Shown: one piece after another, positions 55,490-64,000 of the stretch
Layout: the number at the start of each line of letters is the position of its first letter
Numbering within the stretch: the first letter of the stretch is position 1
NCBI GenBank assembly: GCA_039090855.1
Contig: CM077006.1
Coordinates: 50,539,336-50,603,335, forward strand
Source: Macrothele yani
Taxonomy: Eukaryota > Arthropoda > Arachnida > Araneae > Macrothelidae
DNA: 64,000 nt
Direction of reading: 5' to 3'
Program-made: the position numbers and the translations under genes
The notes under the pieces: generated by a model
Told to the model about the DNA's origin: nothing
The model's input: the letters and a program-made list of their open reading frames with translations, nothing else
Database searches by the model: none

Positions 55490-57235
55490 ACCCACGATAT
55501 CTCTGCAACTATTTGTCCGATTTGAAAAATTCTTTTTGCATTAGGAAGCTTGAAATATGCGAATGATGATCCTTTATTTCGCTTTTTTCTACGATGTACA
55601 ATTTCACGGCTAGGGTAAAGGCAGATGATGTCGAATTCAAAAATACGTTTTATTCCACATATTTGCTTCTAAACATTCGATTGAAAAAATTATTTTATCT
55701 TTCGATTCCATTTATGTCGAAGAGTATTTAAGATATAGTTACTTTTTCAAATTATGCATAGATTTTCCGCTAGGGGGCGTAAAAGTAAATTAAATTTTCC
55801 CCGATAACTCTTCTTCTAAAACTCCGATTTGAATTTTTTTTTTTTCTTCAGCGGATACACCTCTTGATGAAAATTCTTTTGCATATAATTTCAAATTTTG
55901 GTAAGAATACTTTAGCCACTAGGGGGCGTAAGCGTTAATTTTTGCTTCTGATGTATTTGCCATAAAATCTGAGCTTCTAAAATCTCGATTGAAAAAATTC
56001 CTTCTTGGACCGATGCCACTTACATCAATAAACCTTTTCGAATATTTTCTTCTTAAAATATTGCATGGTTTCTCCACCAGGGGCGTAGATGTATATCTTA
56101 TTTTTGTGAATTTCTCTACTTCTAGGAGTTCGATTTGAAAAATTCCTTCTTTGTTGAATAGTGTTTCCAGTGTGACATGTTTTTCATATATTTTCAAAAA
56201 TTTCAAGTAATTCATAGACTTTTCGCTACGGGGCGTAGAGGTAAATTGCGTTTCCCCCATATATCTCTGCTTCTAAATCTTCGCTTTGAAAAATTCTTTC
56301 TGCACCGGATACAGCTCCTGATGGGAAATCGTTTGCACATAATTTCTAATTTTTGTAAAAAATAGTATGGCCACCAGGTGGCGTAAGTCTTAATTTCCGT
56401 TTCTTATGTATTTGCAGCAAAATATGAGCTTCTAAAATCTCGATTGAAAAAAGTGGTTTGTTGACCGATACTACTCATGTCGAAAAACCTTTTAGGAACA
56501 TTTTCTTCTTGAAATAATGCATGGTTTCTACGCCAGGGGGCGTAGATGTATATCTTATTTTTGTCAATATCTCAACTTCTAGAAGTCCGATTTGAAAAAT
56601 TCCTTCTTTGTTGGATAGTGTTTTTGACACGAAATGTTTTCCCTATAAATTCAAAATTTTCAAGTAAATCATAGACTTTACGCTAGGGGGCTCAAATATA
56701 AATTGCGTTTTCTGCCTTATTTCTGCTTCTAAAACTCCGATTTGAAAAATTCTTACTGTATCGCATACCAGACCTGACGGAAAATATTTTTCACACAATT
56801 TCCAATGTTTGGTAAAGAATGGTTTGGCCACCAGGGGGCATAAGTGTTAATTTCTGCTTCTGATGTATTTGTAGCAAAATCTGTGCTCCTGAAAACTCGA
56901 CTAAAATTTTTTTTTCTTGGACCAATAGTGCTCATATGGAAAAAACTTTTGAGAATACTTTCTTCCTAAAATAATGCATGATTTTCCCACCAGGGGACGT
57001 AAAGTCACATCTTATTTTTGTCGATATCTCTGTTTCTAAGGGTTCGTAAGCTCGCGCTTCCGTTTACAGCAATATCTGAGGGATTAAAAACCCGATTGAA
57101 AATCTTCTTTCTTTGGTCAGATACTATTGTTTTCCATACCGGTTCCATTGCCTTTGAATAGCTTTGATAAATTTAATTTGCGTCAAAAGACGTGCTTATT
57201 ACACCCGAAAATTCGGTGTCATTTTTCTTGTTTTA
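55490..57235. repeat. periodic array 3, best preserved (3 x three-unit repeat)
   Basis: Nine units with GGGGGCG-type cores at about 55767(A), 55915(B), 56080(C), 56228(A), 56373(B), 56533(C), 56683(A), 56828(B) and 56988(C). The mean spacing is about 150 bp and the higher-order period about 455-461 bp. Core examples: CCGCTAGGGGGCGTAAAAGT, GCCACTAGGGGGCGTAAGCG, ACGCCAGGGGGCGTAGATGT. The leading unit is preceded by a (GTCC)n-type run and CACGATATCTCTGCAACTAT. The right end carries ACACCCGAAAATTCGGTGTC, which also borders array 1 next to the Penelope RT. Confidence 0.88.
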
Positions 57236-57700
57236 CCTCATTCCAGTTCATTTTAGTTGCAGTCAGATGGATCACTAATGCACGCTGTATGCTAAATTGT
57301 CACAGAGATTAGTGACGTTTCCTGATGTTTAACGTTGCTGAAGGCATAGGCGGCGGGGGGGGGGGGGGATTAAACTCCCAAGATTCACCATTACAGTCGG
57401 GAATGGGGTTTCATCTGGGGTCAGCGATCAAAAGCGGACGTGACAAATGGGGACAAAGCTGAAAAGTGTGATAATTGCGAACAATTTTTCATTACATGGG
57501 ACATTTGCGGACATACACTTCAAGGGCAGGAACAGTCTCCCCAAAATAGTAAACTGATACCCGAAATAATATATAAAAATAAAATTATTTGTTTTGACTG
57601 TATTTTGTTAGCGTGTTTAAAAAGTTGCTGAAATAAATTTCAAGTTTTTTTTTATTAGTATACTAAAACATAATATATTCTGATTTTTATTAGTATACTA
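57236..57700. other. noncoding DNA
   Basis: No supported gene. A G-run at 57355-57368. Confidence 0.3.
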
Positions 57701-58174
57701 AAACAAAAACATAATATTTACAGCCAGAAATATCAATCCAATTTTTGCACATAGGCCAAGGAATAAACATTTTCGTAAATTTTTCTCAACTCTGTAAGTG
57801 GTAAATATCATAACTTAGCGTGCTCTCAACTACCATCTACTTAACGTGGTAAATATTACAGCTATCTTTTTCATCCAATTCGATGTCTCATTTCCTTCTT
57901 TTATTGCATTGCATACTTAGTTGGGTATTTTTCTCCAAAAAACAAGGTAACTATATTGGGCTTCAGATTTCAAAACTGTTAGCAAATCATATAAAAGTTA
58001 GGATGTTGCTGGCGACAAAGTCTGCTGTTTAGTCTATTGTTCCACCCTTTTACAGCAATGTTCGTTCTATTCCTCTTATTATGACAGTTCCACATATTTA
58101 CATTTATTGAAGGATTCTCCAGCCTGAGTAATCGTGAAAAAGTTGTAACTTACTATTTTTGTGGAGACCTCATA

Positions 58175-59512
58175 CAGGGACGGATTTCCGACTAGGCGCG
58201 CCCCTAGGGCCTCGCTGTTTGAGGGGCCCCGAAAACATATAACTGGATTTTCAGTTTTGGTTTTCACGGACCGAAGCAAATCAATCCTTAAAGCGACTAC
58301 TTTGTATTGTCAATTGATATTTTACTTTCTCATATTAATAAAAAAAAAACCGTGCTGTTGCTGATATTCCGAATTTTCGAGTTCTTATCGATGTAATTAT
58401 TTTGAAAGGAACGGTTAAAATAATTTTGAGTTCCTTTCAGTGGTCGGTAAAGAAGGTATTCACGCTTCCCACACTTTTTATTGTTTAAGGCGAATTCTTA
58501 ACTGGCCTGCTGTGCTATAAATTGCTTTCATGGTACTTCCAGCCAAGGGAACACATCTGTGTTGGAACCTTCCCACCTTCTTCCCGAGTTGCGATGAGGA
58601 GTACTTGTAAAAAACTTTCCTGATGATCGGGCGTGTTTGCTGTCAATTGTTTTTTTCCTTCGTGGTAGGATAATCAATGAAGAAAGAAATATTCTTCACA
58701 GGATAACTCTTCTTAGGACAATCAAGTTCTTTCTTGGTCCTAATCCCACTAAACCATCTTAAACCAAAAGAGTTATTAATATTTAGGCTGAAAAAAATAA
58801 AGAAATTCAAGAATATCACACTATCTTATTTAATAGTGTTAAAAGTAATTTATATTGTGTTGCAACAACATTTTCTCATTACTTTCTGCTCCCTTGGTTT
58901 AATACTGATAATTATCAAGTATTCTCACCTTTTCTATTCCTTAAATCGACTTAAAACTAGTTTTTGAAAAAGGAATAAAAAGTTTCAATGATACTCTTAC
59001 TCAAAAACCTGCATCCCTACTTTTCCGTTTTCAAACCGGATCTTTTGCATTTTATTTGTATGCTTCTGTTTCTTATAACTGCAGTGCAGGTATAAATGGG
59101 ATATGGGTATTTAAAGTGCCAAACCTAACATCCATTGATTCCCTATTAGCCTCGAAATTCTGTTTATGATAACTGCAGTGCATGAAGTATATGGGATATT
59201 AAAAGTGCCAAACTTAATATCCATTGATTTCCTGTTAGCCGCAAAAATAATTTTTGAAATATCTCTGAAATCAAAAAGTTCGATGTGCACGGACAGACAA
59301 AATTATTACACTAGCACTGTTTCTTACAGAACGTTCTAATAATAGGAAGTGATGTCATTTTAAAAAAGTGTAAAAACCTTTTTCTTGACTCCTCCCCCAC
59401 CCCACTTTTTTTTGTTAATCTGACGGATGAAAATTTCTGAAGGGATAATAGGAGGAGGGGGCTCCTGAACCTTTTAGCACCTAGGGCCCCAAAATATCTA
59501 AAGTCTCCTCTG
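58175..59512. mobile_element. nonautonomous hAT element (hAT-G)
   Basis: Left end CAGGGACGGATTTCC; the complement of the right end is CAGAGGAGACTTTAG. Subterminal CCCCTAGGGCC and GGGGCCCTAGGTGC. Perfect 8-bp TSD ACCTCATA at 58167-58174 and 59513-59520. 1338 bp, no transposase. The interior includes two diverged copies of a ~110-bp stretch (ATCCATTGATTCCCTATTAG near 59130; ATCCATTGATTTCCTGTTAG near 59219). Confidence 0.85.
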
Positions 59513-60593
59513 ACCTCATATTTTCTTGATGTCTTCTTCGCGCAAATGTGCTAGTGCTGAACACTTTTTTATATGAAGTTTGATCTCTTTCGCATCTTTA
59601 TATTCCTTCACGAAATCAATTTCCTGAATTGTTTGCATAGGCACTGGCTGAAATGAAAGTGGCATTCTTAGATAAGTACATTCGCAAATAAAGCTTTTAG
59701 TGCCAGTTATAGCTGCAGTTTCGAAGTCTATAATAATCGCCTTTGGCTCCCACTTTGATTCTGCTTTTAGAAACGAAAGGAATCTTTCATATGTCTCTTT
59801 TTTCTTATTCGGAAGAAGCGCAAACGCTACTGGTACTATATTGGTTTCTCGTTCATCACTTTCTAGGTCAGCATGTATGGTATATATCCGTTTAAACTGC
59901 TTACAGCAACTTTTGAAAATGCCATCAAGAAAATATGAGGTATGCTATATAGATAATATATTTCTACCATTTTTACAAAGACCGTTCCATAAAAACTAAT
60001 TTTTTTGAGATGGCAACAGTGCGAATGGAGAAAATAACCACGCAGATGACTGACTGAATTAAGGAAGTATCTATGGCAACAGTTATTAGCCGTGACAGAC
60101 GATTCGGGTTTTGTTTTTGCGCAGTTGTTAAGGTACGTTTGCATTTTGCCATACAGCTACGGAGGTGAGTGATTCAGTGTTAAGAAGTGAAATGCGTTGT
60201 GCGAGAAAATTTTGCTACCGTTTGGGTAAAACGGCTCCAGAAACAGTTGATTTAATTAAAAAAGTTTACAAAGATAAATGTTTGGGTGGGTCAACGATTT
60301 TTAGATGGCACCATGATTACAAAAAAGGGCGTTAGACGGAAGAACTCGCTCCTAGGCTTGGTCGACCTCAAAGTGTTGTTACGGAGCATATTGTTAACAC
60401 TGTTTGGGCAATCCTGCAAGGAGATCGACGAATGACGCATAAAGTCATAGTGGCGTCAACTAATATTTCAAAAACGTCGGCACTCCGTATTCTACGCGAC
60501 AAATTACCGCTTCATCGTGTGTGTTCCAGATGGGTACCTCATCACCTGACGAGAGAACAATTGCTAGCCAGAGTTCAGGTGTGTCATACTATA

Positions 60594-61976
60594 CCGTGCA
60601 AATTAATTGGGACAAGCTATTTTATTCTCAGAATTGTAATGTGATCGCCAGTTGATGTCGGAAACCCACGTAAACAAGTTTTATCAGCTGTGAGGTGGTG
60701 TGACTGTTAGAACTTGATAGTAAGAATGTGGTTTGACCAGTTTTAAACAGGAAATAGACACTTCAGCTTCAGTTGTGAGCTTTCGTGTGTGACAGCTGGA
60801 TGTTAGTTTTGCTCTCTGTGAATACGTGTTGCTTTTGTGTATTGAAAAATGGATATTTTCCCAAGGAAGCGTGCAAAAATAATTTATCTGAAGGATCACA
60901 CTTCTATGACAGTGAGAGATATCGCTTCTGCAGTTGGTGTAGGCAAATCAAGTGTATCAAGACTGCTTACGCGATACAATGCATCTGGATCATCGTCTCC
61001 GAAAAGGGGAGGTAAATGTGGAAGAAAACGAAAAACATCTTGAAGAACCGATAAATATCTAACCAGAAATAGTAAAATCATCAAAAAAAAAAAATAAAAA
61101 AAAAAACAAGCACCGACCTTCAAAGAGATTTATTGGCTAGTGGTTGTGATGTTAGTGATTCAACTGTACACCGTAGGGTTCTGGAAGTTGGCCGAAAGGC
61201 AAGAAGACCAACGAAAAAGCAATATTTGAATGCGAAAACGAAGATAAAACGTTTAGCATGGGCCAAAAAAATAAAATATAAATCATGGACTGCTAACGAC
61301 TGGAAAAAGGTACTTTTCAGTGATGAAACTCATTTATTTGTGCACGGTTATCAAGCAAATGTCGTTAGACGAAGCAACTGTGAACCCTTAAGACCTGAGC
61401 ATGTCAAGCAAACTGTAAAACACCCTCTGAAACAGATGTTTTGGGGTTTTTTCCCCAAAAATGGCACTGGAAGCTTAGTTCCTGTTCAAGGTATGATGAA
61501 TTCAGCCAAGTACGTAGAAATATTACAACGTAGGATTGTTCCATTCTTGCAAACTTTTGACGGGACATTTCAACATGACTTGGCCCCATGTCACAATTCC
61601 AAATTGGTAAAGAATTTCATGCTGGAAAATCAAATTCATTTGCTTGATTGGCCTGGAAGTTCACCAGACTTAAATCCCATAGAAAACGTGTGGAATATTT
61701 TGAAAAGACGTTTAGGTAAAATGGACTGTACAACCAAAGAACGCATGATAACGAATGCTATAAAAGTGTGATTCCACGATTATGAAGTCAAAAATATGTG
61801 CACTCAATTAGTGGAGTCAATGCCAAAACGAATTCAAGAGGTCATTTCTGTTAAAGGAGGACATACTTCATACTAATGCAGGTATTTAACAGTGTATATC
61901 AAGGTATAGAATGATATAAAGGCATAGTTTTGGAAAAAAGACTGATTTTTTACTTTGTCCCAATTAATTTGCACAA
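60594..61976 (+). mobile_element. Tc1-like transposon nested in the mariner
   Basis: The left end CCGTGCAAATTAATTGGGAC and the complement of the right end TTGTGCAAATTAATTGGGAC, with TA at 60592-60593 and 61977-61978. 1383 bp. Best-preserved DNA transposon in the window. Confidence 0.93.
60849..61876 (+). pseudogene. Tc1-like transposase, nearly intact (DD34E)
   Basis: Starts MDIFPRKRAKIIYLKDHTSM with the helix-turn-helix DIASAVGVGKSSVSRLL and the linker SPKRGGKCGRKRKTS. The frame breaks in an A-rich run at 61040-61110. From 61133 it continues with SDSTVHRRVLE, VLFSDETHLFVHGYQ (first Asp), GTFQHDLAPCHNSK (second Asp, with HDLAPCH in place of the usual QDNAPCH) and DWPGSSPDLNPIENVWN (Glu; 34 residues after the second Asp). 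One in-frame TGA at 61769 precedes a normal C-terminus ending GGHTSY. Few lesions, so relatively young. Confidence 0.9.
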
Positions 61977-62997
61977 TATAGTAAATGAAAGCAAATGATT
62001 GCAAAGGATCCGAACTTTCTGAACACAGTATTAACTGCCGATGAAACATGGGTCCACTATTTCGACCTCCTCACGAAGCACGCAACGAGTGTCGGGAGAC
62101 ACACAGACTCGCCTCCTCTGAAAAAAGTCCGCCAAACCAAATCAGCTGGGAAGGTGATGATGATAATTTTCTTTGATCATGAAGGTGTAGTCTACTAGCA
62201 TTCCTTTCCTCCACAAATTACTGCCAATGCTGAGTATTACACTTCAGTCTTGAAGCGTCTGCGACGATATATAGCGCCCGGACGGTGGGCAAATGCGCTT
62301 TACACCATGATAACGCCCGCCCACATGTGGCTGCTTGTGTTCAACAGTTTCTTACGAAATGCAGTATTGAAATCATGCCAAAACCTGCCTGCAGTGTCGA
62401 CCTTGCTTCTTGTGATTTCTTGTTGTTTCCAACAATGAAGGAGAAGGTCCATGGCGCAACGTTCAACACAGATGAAGCCGTTATTCAAGCTGTACAGGGG
62501 TCGTTAAAGCAGCCCAAAATGCCTTCGCCACAGGCTTTTAAAAGTGGACTGAAGGATGGGGCCGTTGCATATCATCCAAGGGAAGATACTTTGAGAAAGA
62601 ATAACATATATTTTGCTGTACCTATATTTCTTCATTTTGTGTGATTTTACTCTCAGTGTTCATGGAACGGCCGTTGTTGATGCGAATGCAAGTTTTCTTA
62701 CGTATTCAACGTTATCCATTATGAGGAAACTCAACTTATCCGGCATAAGCAACATTTCGTCTGTTAAAGTTATATTGTTAGCATCTGTTGGGTCTTCTTT
62801 AACGACGTTTCCAGATTTTCTAGCACGATTAAGACTTCTTTTGAAATTGAAATATAGCGGAACTCCTGTCACAAAATCTATTCCTCGATCAGAAAGTGGC
62901 GTAATTTCTTCATTATAAATTTCCGTGAGAGCAATTTTCAGCTCTGTCCGCATTTGTCTCATCCACTTTTGTCATGGATCTTCATCTAGAATTGCAG

Positions 62998-63176
62998 CAG
63001 AGGCGTAGTCAAGGGGATGGGTAGGGGGGAGGTCCTAGGGCCCGGAGCACCCCATGAGGGGAGATTGAGTGTATATTTAAAGTTATATATATATATATAT
63101 ATATATATGTGTGAGGCTTTCGCCAATGAACCAAACCCATGGACACCTCCTTAAGAAATTTCTGGCTACGCCACTG
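62998..63176. mobile_element. 179-bp hAT MITE
   Basis: Left end CAGAGGCGTAGTCAAGG; the complement of the right end is CAGTGGCGTAGCCAG. TSD AATTGCAG / GATTGCAG at 62990-62997 and 63177-63184, 7 of 8. Contains a (TA)n run at about 63084-63108. Confidence 0.82.
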
Positions 63177-63184
63177 GATTGCAG

Positions 63185-64000
63185 CAGAGACGTCGCTAGA
63201 CTTCAAAGATAAACTCTACAACCCCCGCAGTGCAGGGGTGTGGGATGTGTGGATGTTATCAGTACGCCCATGCTTTGAAAAGAAACTCAAGCATCTTTTT
63301 GTCGGAATAAACAAAATTCAGACCACGATTTTCCAATGAAAATAATAAGAAAAAATGCTTTCAGGAAAATCTTCACATTTTCGCTTTCCTGCACTGACTG
63401 ATGAAATTCTTATTGTCCAGATTCCTTGGTCCATGGCATTCGTCTATGTCATGGACGACTGAATCTCTTCGATTTAGGGAATTGTTCGCCCCAGGAAAAC
63501 TCCTCCACGAAAAGTCATCCACCTTTTTTAAGTGTAGTACTGTGCCCAAATTTTAAACTAATTTTCTAATGTGGAGAACTTTTCCGGTTGCCAATATCTT
63601 CAAGCATTTAATTTTTGCTTGATACCATCATCGTTGCCTACTAATTTGCTCATAACGTGAAAACAAGATGATTTTCCGAAGCTGAAACAATAGAAAAAGC
63701 ACGTTTTGTAATGGAAATACATTCCAATTTTATGACAATTAATTTATACGCAACATACTGATAAATTTAGAGAAATTCCATTTTCAGCGCCCTTGGAGTT
63801 ATATTTGCCTAGTAACAAGCAAATGGAAAGATGCTAAAGTAATCAGTTTTGTCTAAGGCATGAAAACAACTTTTTCTGTAACTGAAATAGTCTCTTCGTA
63901 GCGTAAAGCTAAAATTTACTAAATTTCCACTTTGAGAAATCCTGTTTTTGAACTAATAGTAAAATTTAAAATGGGCAAAATTTATACAGAACACAAAAAC
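63185..64000. other. noncoding DNA
   Basis: No supported gene or repeat. May include more of the MULE-like gene's upstream region, but no motif is visible. Confidence 0.3.

Larger units (their letters stand above)
60192..62600 (+). pseudogene. mariner transposase (DD34D), split and frameshifted
   Basis: First half (60192-60593): MRCARKFCYRLGKTAPETVD, GGSTIFRWHHDYKKGR, APRLGRPQSVVTEHIV and HHLTREQLLARVQVC. Second half from 61980: TVLTADETWVHYFDLLTKHA (first Asp), KSAGKVMMIIFFDHEGVVY, then in another frame HHDNARPHVAACVQQFL (second Asp) and SCDFLLFPTMKEKVHG (third Asp). I count 34 residues between the second and third Asp. A stop at 62198 and a frameshift near 62280 inactivate it. Confidence 0.88.
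59976..62676 (+). mobile_element. mariner-like element interrupted by a Tc1
   Basis: Imperfect TIRs: left CAAAGACCGTTCCATAAAAA, right complement CAACGGCCGTTCCATGAACA. A TA is at the left boundary (59974-59975); the right TA is mutated. The interior transposase is in two halves around the Tc1 at 60594-61976. Inserted in the MULE-like relic. Confidence 0.8.
57960..62962 (-). pseudogene. MULE-like transposase gene relic in three pieces
   Basis: Minus-strand relic of a Mutator-like transposase-derived protein, common in arthropod genomes. Piece 1 (62962-62677) starts MRQMRTELKIALTEIYNEEI and has VPLYFNFKRSLNRARK and LSFLIMDNV. Piece 2 (about 59975-59521) has FLDGIFKSCCKQFKRIYTIH, IVPVAFALLPNKKKETYERF and PKAIIIDFETAAI, the MULE catalytic-domain pattern with Asp residues. 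Piece 3 (58166 to about 57960) has NRTNIAVKGWNNRLNSRLC, like the RTNN-EGWNN motif after the MULE domain. A mariner splits pieces 1 and 2, and a nonautonomous hAT splits 2 and 3. Stops also occur within pieces. Confidence 0.75.

Overview
The window looks like an intergenic or intronic stretch of an arthropod genome, probably an arachnid (a guess). The reasons are AT-rich DNA, many copies of one tRNA-derived SINE, Tc1/mariner, hAT, BEL/Pao, RTE and Penelope elements, and almost no host coding sequence. I see no bacterial or organellar signatures. Nearly every long reading frame belongs to a mobile element. Only two short terminal-exon candidates (4183-4260 and 36576-36678, both minus strand) could be host gene sequence.

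Layout. 1-2.2 kb: decayed 3' part of a BEL/Pao pol gene. 2.4-6.5 kb: SINE-1 copies in AT-rich DNA. 6.53-10.87 kb: a hAT element with a broken transposase, inserted in an older SINE. 10.9-14.2 kb: SINE-1, SINE-2 and a TA-flanked MITE. 14.5-15.36 kb: a hAT MITE carrying a 601-bp miniature LTR-like element whose terminal repeats each contain a tRNA-like unit. 17.29-27.06 kb: a Russian doll of hAT-C holding hAT-D, which holds an intact RTE LINE (984-aa ORF), a Penelope endonuclease remnant, SINE-2 and a Tc1-like element. 27.5-32.2 kb: a decayed Penelope-like element with inverted terminal arms, invaded by a ~150-bp-periodic array. 32.57-34.99 kb: a near-perfect 2.4-kb palindrome. 35-39 kb: mostly unique AT-rich DNA. 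39-40.5 kb: a second periodic array. 41-46.6 kb: RTE and LINE fragments cut by Tc1, mariner and SINEs. 47.6-50 kb: a second Tc1-like copy and a hAT MITE. 50.3-53.9 kb: microsatellite, nested SINEs and another Tc1-like element. 55.5-57.2 kb: a third periodic array. 57.7-63 kb: a MULE-like gene relic cut by a nonautonomous hAT and by a mariner that itself carries a Tc1.

Insertion order can often be read from target-site duplications (TSDs): 8 bp for hAT, TA for Tc1/mariner, 9-17 bp for SINEs and the RTE, 4 bp for the miniature LTR element. The most unusual items are the tRNA-bearing miniature LTR element, the periodic arrays with one CTCF-like core per ~150-bp unit in a three-unit (~457 bp) higher-order repeat, the palindrome, and a Tc1-like family whose D-to-E spacing is 32 rather than 34 residues. 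No function beyond mobile-element biology can be shown from sequence alone.
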